From Ilex aquifolium (Eukaryota; Streptophyta; Magnoliopsida; Aquifoliales; Aquifoliaceae), in contig OX637399.1 in the NCBI GenBank assembly GCA_951799425.1, positions 12,144,501 through 12,208,500 of the forward strand: DNA of 64,000 nucleotides, given 5' to 3'. Within the stretch, counting starts at the first letter, position 1. The number at the start of each line of letters is the position of its first letter. A program made the translations under genes and the position numbers. The notes beneath the pieces are model-generated. The model was given only the letters and a program-made list of their open reading frames with translations, had not been told where the DNA came from and made no database searches. This document shows positions 1 to 11,066 of the stretch, piece after piece.

Positions 1-248
1 AATTTCGAGTAATGAAATGCATGTTGACTGGTTCATTTGTTGTAATCAAAGTTTATTTTAAGTGCTTATTTTTCAGTTCTTAAGCTCACAGCACAAGTTG
101 TTGTTATATACACTACGCGCACAACAATTTTACCCTTTTCTGTTTGCAAGTTTCCAACGGATAACTCCCTGTGGATTCGACCTCAGACTTTATCGAGAAT
201 ATTATAACTTGACCATTTACACTTGGGTGTACGGTTAAGATCAAGTCA
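1..248 (+). repeat. 3' end of an LTR (family A copy 1), truncated by the window edge
   Basis: This is the U5 end of a long terminal repeat. Its last 150 bases match the ends of the LTRs at 49,500-49,660 and 15,000-15,161, including the shared phrase 'acacttgggtgta' and a terminal TCA. It is followed directly by a decayed tRNA-Asp primer site and gag. The upstream part of the LTR lies outside the window. Confidence 0.8.
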
Positions 249-255
249 AGTTTTT

Positions 256-272
256 TGCACTGTTGTCATGGA
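256..272 (+). other. Decayed primer-binding site, tRNA-Asp type
   Basis: The stretch after the LTR end aligns with the tRNA-Asp primer site TGGCGCCGTTGCCGGGGA seen intact at 15,168-15,185, with one base missing and several changes, mostly C to T or G to A. The position between LTR and gag supports the call. Confidence 0.6.
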
Positions 273-353
273 GTTCTGGTAGTTTGAAAAGAACAAGGAA
301 GTTGTCTAGATTGTGTTATATGTGTATATACTGTTTATTTCATTTTGTTGTTT

Positions 354-1440
354 ATGTCTGCTAAGTCATCAGTAGGGTCTGTAAATCATTCTAGTCCATC
401 ATCTTCTTCTTCTTCTTCATCACAAGTATCATCAGACTCTTTTGAATTAAGCATGGCCAATAATACTCAAAGAGATCAAGAGGTGGTTCAAAATGCTAGA
501 CCTTTGAGAGAATATTTGCATCTTCTACACACTAGTATCCTTTCATGTTTTGTTTTTCCCACAAATGCTCCAAATTTTAATATCAAAGCAGGGACAATAT
601 AGCTTTTACCACAGTTTTATGGTCTTGAGTATGAAAATCCTTATTTGCATAAGAAAGATTTTGAGGAAGTATGTGGTGCATTACAAGATAATTCTAAAAC
701 TGCCCGGCTGAAATTTTTTCCTTTTTCTCTAAATGATAAAGCTAAACAGTGGCGAAATTCTTTGAAAGCTCAATCCATTCCAAGTTGGCAAGTCTTATAA
801 ACTGAATTTTTAAAGAAATTTTTCCCTGTACAACAAACTAATGCATCGAGGCGTCAAATCATGAATTTTTCTATGAAAGAAGGAGAAACTTTTTATCAAG
901 GTTGGGAGAGATTTAAAGATCTTCTCCAAACTTGCCCACATCATGCATTCAAGATTTGGACCCTAGTTGATTTCTTTTATGATGCCCTTCCCTCTACATT
1001 GCGTCAATTTGTAGAAATAATGGTCCAAGGAGAATTCATGGGACAGAATCCCAATGAGGCATTCAAATTTTTTGATATGATTTCTGAGAGTTCCCAAATG
1101 TGGGGACTCGATCTCACCAAACATTATTAAAACCAAACCATCTTCATCCTAGGGAGGGAAATATGTGTTTAAAGAGGATGATGACTTAAGGGTCAGAAAA
1201 ACTACTTTGTCTCGAAAGCTAGAGGCTCTAGAGATGAAAAAGGTTAATGAAGTATCTGTTGTGTCTCCTACTGACCAAGTGTACAGAATTTGTGCATTGT
1301 CAGGACATCCCCCGAGGGAGTGTCCTACCATTCCTACATTTAAGGAAGTTTAATGGAACAGACCAATGTCATCTCCAATTTCAACAAACCATATTCTAAC
1401 CCATACTCTGAAACATACAACCCATGGTAGCAGAATCACC
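354..1440 (+). pseudogene. Family A copy 1 gag, broken
   Basis: Capsid-type gag of an Athila-like Ty3/gypsy element. The natural ATG at 354 opens a Ser-rich N terminus (MSAKSSVGS...), followed by the plant retrotransposon gag core (LLPQF, AKQWRNSL, FLKKFFP, GETFYQGWERFKDLL). A degenerate zinc knuckle follows near 1,290 (C...GHPPRECP, first cysteines lost). In-frame stops fall near 601 and 800 and there is a frame shift after 1,100, so no full gag can be made. The same protein is found at 49,769-50,863. It would package element RNA into virus-like particles in the cytoplasm. Confidence 0.85.
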
Positions 1441-2039
1441 CGAATTTCAGCTGGAGAAACACACAGCCTATAAGTTAGCAACTAGGTCCACTTCCACCAC
1501 AATCTCAGGCCTAGTAGCCATACCCTACTAGCCACCTCAAAAAAGTGGTTTGGAGGATACTCTGAACCAATTCATGCAGACACAAATGACCTTCAACACA
1601 CAGTCCACTCATGCGTTCAATGATTTCAAAGCTTAAACATCATAAAACATTGAGAATATTAAAATTCATTTAGCCAAGTTGACCTAGTCTTTGAGTACAA
1701 CGGAGAAGGAAAAATTTCATCTCAACCTAGACCTCCACAAAGTCAAACTTAAGCTAACGTCATATCTTCTGAACCTTCTCTAAGCCAAGTCTAAGCAATT
1801 ACCACACCGAGGAGTGGTAAAGTGATTGACAAAACTATCAAAGTCAAAACTCTTGAACTAGTAGCTGAGTCAATCCTTGTCAATGAACCAGTTGAGTTTG
1901 AACCAATTGTTCGAAAGGAAACAGAGTTGCCTAACAAAAAAGACAAATTAAATCCTATTCCTTTTTCTTTTCCTCAATGAGTCAAGAAACCTCAACCACT
2001 GAACAATCATGCTGAAATTTTTGAGTTGTTTAAGCAAGT
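1441..2039 (+). pseudogene. Family A copy 1 gag-protease linker, decayed
   Basis: Continues the polyprotein of copy 1 and aligns base by base with 50,880-51,460 of copy 2. It is a Gln/Pro/Thr-rich linker with many stops and no independent open frame. It ends at the conserved 'gtgaagattaa' that introduces the protease region. Confidence 0.6.
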
Positions 2040-2520
2040 GAAGATTAACATCCTGTTGGATGTAATCAAACAAGCCCCATCACATGCTAAGCTTTTGAAA
2101 GACCTTTGCACAGTAAAAAAAATGATCAATATATAGAAAAAAGTATTTTTGACTGAACACGCCAGTGCTACCATTTAGCACAAGACCCCACTAAAGTACA
2201 AAGATCCTAGAAGTTCCACAATTTCATGCATAATTGGAAACTTTAGAATTGAGCAAGTTTTGCTTGATCTTAGAGCCATTGTCAATTTACTTCCATATAC
2301 AGTTTATGAGCAGTTAAGGTTGGGTGAGTTGAATGAAACTTTTATTTGGTAACATGACATTGGAATTAAATGTTTTGATATTGCTAAGCAACCCAGGGAG
2401 GAGGAAGATTTACAAGAAGTAAATTGCATTGAGTTATTGACTTAGAGTATGTTTGAAAATGCTTGCAATAAAAGAGAGTCACGTGCATTGTTAGAGTATG
2501 TAAAAATAATTGTAAGTTTG
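2040..2520 (+). pseudogene. Family A copy 1 aspartic protease region, deleted and frame-shifted
   Basis: The conserved lead-in (LLDVIKQAPSHAKLLKDLCT) and the segment SCIIGNFRIEQVLLDLRAIVNLLPY are recognisable. The expected DxGAS active site reads DLRAIVNL here, so the catalytic motif is degraded. Compared with copy 2 (53,184-54,113), about 300 bases after the protease core are missing near 2,345 and the frame changes there. Downstream, FDIAKQPREEE matches copy 2 again. Confidence 0.7.
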
Positions 2521-2739
2521 TTGTAAATATGTCTACTGTTGGAAAATGGATCCAAAATCTGTTGAATCTAGTGTCATGGCTCCCAAGCTAGAGTTGAAAC
2601 ATTTCTAGTTGACTTGAAATATGTTTTCTTGTAAACTTACCCAGTGATAATATTTTCATAGTTGTCAGAGTCTCAAGAAATTCAATTGATAAGGATTTTA
2701 AAAAATTATCTCGAATTATAGCCGATATTAAGGGAATAA

Positions 2740-3810
2740 GTCCTCTTCTTTGTACTCATTGTATATATTTGTAGGAAGACTCTAAATCATCCCGATAGCC
2801 ACAACGTAGGTTAAACCCATATCTTAAAGAAGTGGTTAGGACTAAAATACTTAAACTGTTAGATGTAGGAATTATATATCTCATCTCTAATAGTAAATGG
2901 GTACACAAGCAATACCGAAAAATTCTGGTATCACGGTAGTGCGAAATCAAGAAAATGAATTGATCCTTACGCTATAGTCACTAGTTGGCGTATGTGTATC
3001 GACTATCGAAAGTTAAATTCTCTTAGTAGAAAAAATCATTTTTCTCAATCCTTTCTAGACCAAGTTCTTGAGAGGATAGCTAGACATGCATTTTATTATT
3101 TTCTGGATGGGTACTCCAGCGGCAGCTAAATTAAAATAGCAATTGATGATCATGAAACAATCACTTTTACATGTCCTTTTGACACTTTTTCTTATAAAAG
3201 TATGTCATTTGGATTGCGTAATGTTGTAACTACTTTTCAGTATTGTATGTTGAGTATTTTCAATGATATGGTGGAGCGATTTTTAGAAGTCTTTATGGAT
3301 GATTTTTCTATTTATGGTGATTCATTTGAATTGTGTCTAGAAAATCTTGAAAAAGTTCATGCTCGGTGTGAGAAGAAAATTCTAATTTTAAATTGGAAAA
3401 AATATCATTTCATGGTTACACAAGTTATTGTCCTAGGTCATGTTGTTTCTGCTGAGGGAATTGCAGTTGATAAGTCAAAAATTGACCCTCTACTAAAGAC
3501 TATGAAAGATGTTAGATCATTCATAGGTCGTGCAGGATTCTATAGGAGATTCATAAAAGATTTCAGTTTAATATCTAGACATATATGTAATTTTTTGTGC
3601 CATGATGTATTATTTGATTGGAATGATGCATGTAAGAAATATTTTGATACATTTAAAGGCATGCTTATTTCTGCACCGATTATGCAACCTCCTAACTGGT
3701 TTTTGCCGTTTGAACTAATGTGTGATGCTAGTGATTATACTGTAAGAGCTATTTTAGGACAAAGGAAAGATAAAAGACCTTATGTGATTTACTACGCAAG
3801 TAAAACCCTA
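2740..3810 (+). pseudogene. Family A copy 1 reverse transcriptase and start of RNase H
   Basis: The N-terminal half of RT (2,740-3,200) is full of stops. From 3,202 the frame is open and holds the palm (MSFGLRN...TTFQ), the catalytic FMDDFSIYG at about 3,292-3,318 with both aspartates, the connection (LGHVVSAEGIAVDKSKID), the Athila-type FIGRAGFYRRFIKDFS, and the RNase H start ([16 protein letters not shown]...YYASKTL). Similarity to copy 2 stops abruptly at about 3,810, where a different element begins on the minus strand. The ORF from here to 3,960 is a chimera. Confidence 0.85.
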
Positions 3811-4556
3811 CTATTTGTTATTGATCATCTTGGGATCCGACTCCTTAGCTTTTCCCGAGGCTCTGATTTTGATAGTGGCGCAGAAACAACTTTTGGATGC
3901 TACATGGTCGCCACATATTTCCATGTCCCCCTAGAAATGGGGGGGAACTTGAGCTTTTAATGGTAGGATAAGTGGACCTCCTTCAGGGTGTGAAGATATG
4001 TCCTCCCCATGATTGCATTATAAGGAGAATCAGAGTCAATTACGATGAATTCCACCGGCAAGGTGACGATCACCGTCAATACCTAGAAGGTGATATTCCC
4101 AAGAGAAAGCGCGTAGGTTCCGTTGAAACCGACCAGTAGGGTCTTGACGAGTTCCAAATCCTTGGTGTTAAGCCCCATTTTCTAGAAAGAATTCTGATAC
4201 ATTACTTCGGAGGAAATTCACAAATCGACCAAGATGCTCTTTACATCAAATTTCCCTACTCGTAGCGTGATAATGAGGGCATCGTCGTGGGGAAGGATGA
4301 CACCAGCCAAGTCGGCATTTGTGAATGAGATCACCTCAGCACCTACTCGACTTTTCTTGGCGGCATGTTCCTTAGGCTTATCCTCATTCACCTTTCTTGC
4401 CAAGGAAACTTTTTGAAGGTCGGATCTTAGCAAATTACAAGTCGGTGTATGACTTTAATAATAGTCGTAGTTCCTTTGAGGACTTCCAAATGCTACTCAA
4501 ACTCCCTTTTTTTTTTTTTGCTGTCAATTAACTCAGCAAGATGTCCTTCCTTCACC
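3811..4556 (-). pseudogene. Tat-like Ty3/gypsy gag-protease fragment (first part)
   Basis: Reading the minus strand from about 4,556 down, the protein has LVKEGHLAELID, then VISFTNADLAGV and a decayed protease active site (SILVDL where VDNGSSADIL is usual), then frame-shifted ETNG-like and SPYNAIMGRTYLHTLK segments and a final LKFPPISRG piece. This order is characteristic of Tat/Ogre-type gypsy polyproteins. It joins the zinc-knuckle-like segment at 6,317-6,577 once the solo LTR is removed. The left end abuts family A copy 1. Confidence 0.75.
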
Positions 4557-4561
4557 AACCT
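4557..4561. repeat. Target-site duplication AACCT (left)
   Basis: This five-base duplicate matches 6,312-6,316 exactly. It lies inside the Tat-like gag, whose reading continues across it (KAFLKR | LVKEGHLAE). Confidence 0.9.
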
Positions 4562-6311
4562 TGATTCGTCCTAATTCGTGATCTGATTTATATTATACAC
4601 ACAAGTATAAGTGGTCGAATTATAGTTTTCTCGGTTTAAGTCCAACTATCGATTCCACAAAGAGTTTTAATAATTAGGAAATAAAATAAAAATATTGAAG
4701 TTGTTTTTTTAGTAGTGTAACATGAGATAGCTTGTGACGTGAGCTTAAATTGATAACTAGTCTAAGTTAATGATATGTGTAAGTATATATGTAAGTTAAT
4801 TGAAGACAATAATATTTAAAGGTACCCCTCAGTTTAAGGATTTCATATGTTTTATACTGGTTAAGTATTGAAAATGCCACCTTACAACAATTAACTTTCA
4901 AGTCACTGGAAAGTCAACCGGTAGGTCTGATGTATATAAACTATAACACATCAACTTCTTAGATTAGCTGGTGGTATACATGACAATTGACTAATCCATG
5001 TAACCCAGAAGGTCAAGCCATTCATGAGGATTGCTTGAATTACTCAATTGGCAATATTATAGTAAGTATATGCATATGAAGTCATATCACAACAACTTCT
5101 TAGGTTAGCTGGTAGGCATATGCATCAATTGATTAATCCAAGTAAACCAGAAGGACAAGTCATTCAGGAGGAATACTTGAATTACTCAATTGTCAGTTTA
5201 ATATTATGTATCAGTTAAACAACCCTAATAATCCAGAAGGTCAAGCCATTCAGGAGGATCATTTAGGTTATTAATCTGATAATTGTACCATGCAACAGTA
5301 AACATCCTCAGTGTCCCTTGGAGGTCAAGCCATACCGTTGGACACCGTAGATATTCAACCGGTAGGTTGATGATTCACTGATGACATAATTCCGGGCTAC
5401 GTAGTAACACCCAATTATGTATATCACTGTATCATGCATGAAGTTCATAACAATATATAATATAGTAAAGTATATATAAATATAACCATCCAACAATTAA
5501 GGGAGATATATATATATATAGTGTAATTAAACATCGGCATTTTCACAAGTTAACCAGTATTATACTTATGTTCACCTCGCACTGAAGGGTATAAGTAACT
5601 ACTCACACTCCATTACTATAGACGAGCAAGAAGTGCGGGTAATTTTCATTACAATAGTAAATAAAATATAGACACTGACACTTCCTTCGCAAGGAACAAT
5701 TGAATTACAACCATCCTTAATATCAGTTAAGACAAAAAAGGTGGCGGCAGTTCAACTATCCAAATAGAAAGACATAACAGAAATGTAGAAATACAAAGTT
5801 TCAGCTGGAGAGTAGGACAGGCCGGTTCTAGGACTTTCTCTCTTTCTTTTTTCTTTCTCTCTTTTCTTCTTCTTGGTTTTCTCCTAGAGCTCTCAAGTCT
5901 CTTCCTTTCTTTCTCTCCCAGCCCTACCCACTTGAAGTGAAGGAGGACTCTCATATATATAGGCAGCTAGGAAGTAGGAGGTGGATGGATGAGCTCAAAC
6001 CCCCTAAAGGGACCGTCCAGACGCCGCCACCACCGTCCGTACGGTGGTCCTTTGCTGGTTTGTGGTGGTGATCTCTAGAGTGTTCTAGTTGTTTCTTGGT
6101 TATATTGCACTTGCTCCCCTTGTTCTCTTAAGCTTTTACAGATTTCCACTTGTAGTTTCCAGCAATTCCGCACAAAACCCTAAAATTTCAAACATTTACG
6201 CACATAAACCCTAGGTTACGCACAAATCCTAATACACAGTTTTTAACTGTTTTAACTTACTAAGTTAGCTTATTTAACTATTCTAATTCACATACTAATT
6301 AGGGTTAATCA
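4562..6311 (-). mobile_element. Solo LTR of the A/N family, minus strand
   Basis: 1,750 bp beginning TGATTCG and ending GGTTAATCA on the plus strand, so in LTR orientation it starts TGATTAACCC like the element at 13,177. It is flanked by perfect AACCT duplications with no internal domain, which is the product of LTR-LTR recombination. Recognisable parts on the reverse strand are U3 with a paired palindrome (6,013-6,044), a TATA-like run near 5,953-5,962, a pyrimidine-rich leader, R/U5 tandem modules (aacttcttaggttagctggt and relatives at about 4,950-5,260), and the conserved U5 end. It is inserted in a minus-strand Tat-like gag. Confidence 0.95.
6013..6044 (-). promoter_or_regulatory. Paired CCGTCCGGACGG-type palindromes, 20-bp phase
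   Basis: Two decayed 12-mers start at 6,013 (ccgtccagacgc) and 6,033 (ccgtccgtacgg). Starts are exactly 20 bp apart, as in every other copy in the window. In LTR orientation they lie upstream of the TATA-like run. The first keeps 10 of 12 bases, the second 11 of 12. Confidence 0.75.
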
Positions 6312-6316
6312 AACCT
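6312..6316. repeat. Target-site duplication AACCT (right)
   Basis: Exact partner of 4,557-4,561. Confidence 0.9.
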
Positions 6317-6600
6317 CTTGAGGAATGCCTTATATGCTCGACAATCCTCTATGAGGTAGCCGGTATCTCGATGATAAGAACAAGGAGATGTGGAGTTCCT
6401 CGTGGTTTCAGAGAGAGAGAAAGAAAGAAATAAAGCAATAAGAGATATTCCATAGATTTGATACACGATTTGAAATTCATAGGGGAGAGATAAGTAGATC
6501 TTTATGAATTTCCTCCATGGTTTTCGATGAGAAGCTGAGAAGAGAGGAGGGATTTTTTGCACGTTGGAGCAGGACATCCATTGTTGTTCTGCTATCGATA
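6317..6600 (-). pseudogene. Tat-like Ty3/gypsy gag zinc-knuckle region (second part)
   Basis: The minus-strand frame reads CSYHRDTGYLIEDCRAYKAFLKR, the H-R-D-x-G-x-x-x-x-x-C motif followed by the helix that precedes protease in Tat-type gypsy polyproteins. It runs straight into the solo LTR and continues on its other side at 4,556. Upstream of about 6,480 (minus strand) the reading is no longer recognisable. The outer boundary near 6,600 is approximate. Confidence 0.7.
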
Positions 6601-6686
6601 AGGCGATGCGTCACATAGTGGGAATAAAAACCTAAAAATACTTTTTGTAATGACCATCATAGCCTTGAGTATACCCAACTAATTGA

Positions 6687-6950
6687 ATGCTTTTCTATCA
6701 CACATACTCTCTCTCACTTATGTCACTTTCTCTTCTGCCACACTTTCTCTCTCCTCTCTCCTCTCTCCTCTCTCTTCCATTAATTAATTTTCTCTTTCTT
6801 ATCACTCTCTCTCCACCTTTATCTTTTTTCATACTCTCTTCTCTCACTTCCACTAATTCATGTCTATCTTCTATTTCTCGTTCTCCTCTCTTTTTTATTA
6901 ATTTCTCTCTGTCTCTCTCTCTCACACTCTCTCTCTCTTTCTTATGAAGT
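6687..6950. repeat. CT-rich low-complexity tract
   Basis: Runs of ctctct and cttctct give long Ser/Leu or Arg/Glu reading frames on the two strands; these are compositional, not genes. Between 6,601 and 8,604 no gene was recognised. The remainder is AT-rich, with many TTTCACTGT/ACAGTGAAA words between 7,297 and 7,835. Confidence 0.8.
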
Positions 6951-7999
6951 CAGTAAATCAAAATCATTTTATACTCTTTTCTCCACCATATAATTAATAA
7001 CAAACTTCAAGAAAATAATTATCTCTATCCTAATTATATTTAGGGCCATGAAAACAGAAACCTGCTTAAATCTTAATTGAGTTGAACGTTTCGCATCTGC
7101 ACCTCAATAGTGAAAATTATTTAGATCTTGACCATTTTTCGTGATGATGATCAAGTTCAAGCATAAAAAATGTGAAATTAAGTAGGTTGGGCACGTCACT
7201 AAAGAAGAGGAGTTTCGATGAACTTGACAAAGTATTTTGATGTATTTTAAAGAGTATATCTACTCTTTTCTCTAGCATACTAGTTTAAAAATTAAACAGT
7301 GAAATACTAATTTTACTGTTTAAAAGGTTAAGTTGTGATGATTCACTGATTGTGTTGGGATTTAGTCATTGTGATTATTGTCTAAACAGTGGAATACATA
7401 TTTCACAATTCTTAATCTAAGACAACAAAATAAACTTTTCACTGTTATACAAACAGTGAAATATGTCGAACAAGCAATATTATATAATGGAATTAGATAT
7501 TTCACTATTTACAACCACCTATGTCTACTGACTCTCTATCTCACTCTACAATTTTCACTGTAGTCAATTTTGACTGTCTAATAATAGTTAAATTTCTATT
7601 TTATTGGAGAGTAAAATGTGCTCTATTTCAATGCAATACTAGAATTGGATGGTGAATTTTTACGCTTATAGGTCAATTTCACTGTCACTATTTGAGCAGT
7701 TAAATTAGGTTGTGAATTTTTACTCTCATAGGTTAATTTGAATTTGAATTTGTAATGAAACTTCTATTTCACTTCATAGTTCGAAAAGTGAAATATACAC
7801 AATTTTACTGTTTTAAGTGTATTTCACTGTCCAATTTGACAAGTGATACTCAAACTCAATCTAATAAAATCTACTAATTAAGCACAATATATTCTCAATT
7901 CCAACTAAAACTCCTTCATTTTTTTCAAATAAATTATTAAATCTAATTAATTATGTCTTACTAAAAAAGACAATTAGATTTGAAAAAGATAAAAATATG

Positions 8000-8600
8000 T
8001 AAGTATATATAAGACAGAGGGATAGAAAAGAGAGAAAAGAAATATCAATTTAATGAAGAGAGGTGAGATAGAGAAAATTAAGGAAAAAATGAGAGGTAAT
8101 GAGATGAAAGAGAGAGAATAGGCAATTTTAAAAAAATAGAGATGAAAGAGATACTGGATATATGGAAAAAAAAAGAGAAAAAATATACGTCACTTATAAA
8201 GATAAGGGATAAGAAGAGAGACCAATTTAAGGAAGAGAGAGAAAAAAGAGAAGGAAATTTAAAGGAGAGAGAAGAAAGAGAGAGGAATTTGAAGAAGAGA
8301 GAAGAGAGAAGAGAAAGATAGAATGAAATGAAATAGGAGAGAGAAATTTGAGGAAGCAAGGTGAAGAAGAAAGAGACGGATGAGAGAGGAGAGAGATAGA
8401 ATGAGATAAATAAATAGGAGAGAGAAATATGAGGAAGGAAGAAAGAGAAAAATAAGAGAAGAAAGAGATAGAATGAGACAAATAAATAAGAGAGAGAAAT
8501 TTGAGTAAGAGAGGAGAGGGAGAAGAGACAAATGAGAGAGGAAAGAGACAGAGTGTGACAAATAAATATGAAAAAGGATACCTTATAAATAAAAAAGTAA
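8000..8600. repeat. Purine-rich minisatellite, unit about 70 bp
   Basis: GA-rich imperfect tandem repeats share the core 'gagatagaatgagacaaata' followed by 'ggagagagaaatttgagga'. The clearest units start near 8,308, 8,393, 8,466 and 8,540. The minus-strand reading frames here (Ser/Leu/Phe-rich) are artefacts of composition. Confidence 0.75.
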
Positions 8601-8604
8601 GGGT

Positions 8605-8609
8605 ATTAT
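8605..8609. repeat. Target-site duplication ATTAT (left)
   Basis: Exact partner of 11,062-11,066 on the other side of the solo LTR. Confidence 0.9.
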
Positions 8610-11061
8610 TGTAAAACCCGGGAAAATTTGAACATTTTATGAAAAATGGCAAAACGGTAATTTGTCACTATGGTACGGGTTGAGAACCCTTATTTTTATA
8701 GAGTTCGGATGACGAAACAAACCTCACTGTTGGATTCGTCTTGCGAAATCTAGTTACCCAGACAAATTTCGTCGAATTCCGAGGTAGTCGGATTTTTCGC
8801 GTTTTACGAGGTAGTCGGGTCTCGGGTGACCCCAAAAACGAAATTTTTATTAAAATTTTGAAAGTTGGAAAATAATTTAAATAAAGTTCATATAAAATAT
8901 TTTGAGCTTAAACCGGAACAAAATTTAATCGTTTCGGGGCGAAAACGGATCCGGGAAAAGGGGTAGCGTGTGGCGCGACGTGGGCCAAGCTTTAAAATTA
9001 TAAATAGGGGCAAAAGATCTGATTTTTTTTGACAGAAACTTTGCTGGTCTGCTAGTTCTCACGTTGGGGAGGAAGAAAGGAAAAAAAAAAAAAGATTGGA
9101 CTCTCCACCTTCTTTCTACGATCTACGGAGATCAGGTGCTCGGATTCACTCGGGCCAAGAACAAAAGTTGTTCCTCTCATCGAGGTCTACGCGACCACAC
9201 CAAAAAGGACAAGTTTCGCCGAAGATTCAAAAACGAGATTTTGGGGGAAGCTTGGCTTTTGAGCTTGGGTTGAATCCTTGTAGCTTCCTACGTTGATTTT
9301 ACGCTTCAAGAGGTAGGGTTTTCATCCTAACTAGGTTTATTTCCAACCTAGGATGAATATATAAAATGGGTGGGCTGTTTTGGGTATTTTAAAACTTTCC
9401 TATTGTAGTTGGTTTAATGGAAATTGGTAGACTCAATTCTAGTATGAATTGGTAATTAGAAATTGCTAGTTTGTGATTTCTTGGAAGTTTTGATAATTGA
9501 GTATGTGGAAATCACTTAATCTGATTTTTTTGAGTTATGTGATAAATTTGGGCATTTTATGTGATCACATGGTTTGGTGTCTTGAAGGTGTTTGATAAAA
9601 TGCCTATGTAAAATAAAGTGTGTTAATTGCATGAAATTATGTGATAACATGCTTGGATGATGTGGTAAAGTGAAATCTTATGCTTATGATATGAATTACA
9701 ATTAGAAATGTGAATGTTGGTATATGCTTGTGATATATTGACATTGTGATGACTTTATGGAAGTTATATGCTTTGGATATAATTTGCCATGAAAATGTTG
9801 AATGTGGTTAAATTAGCCCATATGACATTCATTACATATGACATTGATATTACAATGGTACATTACATTGCATTTGCACGGAGGCATCACATTCATAGGC
9901 ATGAGGCATGAGTGTGGGTGTGTGTGCGTGGTTGATCAAACATCATTCTTGGTGGTTGATAAGTGGACTCGGAATGGTTGGATCGAAGATCCAGCTGAGT
10001 TGCATGGTTGCACAAAAAAAACTTGTGCCAGGTATAGCAAGCAGGGCTAGATTCTCCCTCAGGTGCAAGACCCGGCTACTTGGTTCATACATTCCCCTGT
10101 GGTTCAATTCTGGAAAAGTATATCGGTGTGCGGAACCGGCGATGCAACACCAAAACTCTGATACCCAACAAAGACACATGGTTTTGTTTTATAAAATAGT
10201 CATTCAATGTGTAACATCCAACAAAGATACATGAATTTGTTTTATAATAAAGACATGATTTTTATTTCAAAAAGATCAATGGATGTATTCATCAATGGCG
10301 GATTTATACACATTGGTATTGCATTGTGTTGTGGGAGCCAGAGTGGGCTCGCGTTAAAGTGCATAAGTGAGTCTCATCTCATTTCATGCATGGCATGGTA
10401 GAATTCCAACATTGAATTGCATATTCTTGTTTAGGATGGTTGTTGCTTGTTACTGTTGCATGTGAACATTTCATATGCACTTAGGTTGGGGAGTAGCCTT
10501 TGTAGGAGATACCCTATTGAGCATGGCTCACCCTATATGGGAAAATATTTCAGGTGCGGGGTTCACGCCGGTGTAAGGCTCTCAATCGGGGCCCAAATGT
10601 TGAAGAAAAGCCGAAATGTGGCTTTAAATGATGTTTTTGTAAAACTAGACTTGTAATTTAGTTTTTGACATGTAATGTATGTAAAAGAATTGTAATTTGA
10701 ACTTCTATTAACTATGTTTAATGCATAAATTCATGATGTGGAAGTATGAATTGATGTATATTGGACCTCGGATGGGTCATGTGATTAAATGTTGTTATAT
10801 AAGTATGGATAAATGGACCCGGTGTGGTCAATCTTGTATATCGGACCTCGGATGGGTCATGTGATTGTATGATTGCACATGTTGTGTTTTGGGTAGAGTT
10901 CCCCGTACAAAGGAGACTCTGCCCGAATTTTGTTAAATTATGGATCCCGGTAAATGGGGCTTAACGGCGTGATATCGAGTTACACGGTATCCACGGGTAT
11001 TCCGCGGGTTGTTGGGTGATCAACGGGTTGACAAAAGACCCCCGATTTTTGGGGCGTCACA
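8610..11061 (+). mobile_element. Solo LTR of a tRNA-Met-primed Ty3/gypsy family (family C)
   Basis: 2,452 bp from TGTAAAACCCGGG to GGGGCGTCACA, flanked by ATTAT duplications. It matches, segment by segment, the LTR at 42,080-46,250, which is followed by a TGGTATCAGAGC primer site, and the partial LTR at 56,863-58,269. It includes an 80-bp tandem duplication near 10,755-10,880 (ggacctcggatgggtcatgtgatt twice). No internal domain remains. The short ORFs inside it are not genes. Confidence 0.95.
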
Positions 11062-11066
11062 ATTAT
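11062..11066. repeat. Target-site duplication ATTAT (right)
   Basis: Exact partner of 8,605-8,609. Confidence 0.9.

Noticed and set aside
8227-8652. 141-residue minus-strand ORF rich in Ser, Leu and Phe
   Set aside because: Translation of a purine-rich tandem repeat; periodic and low-complexity, no start context or domain.
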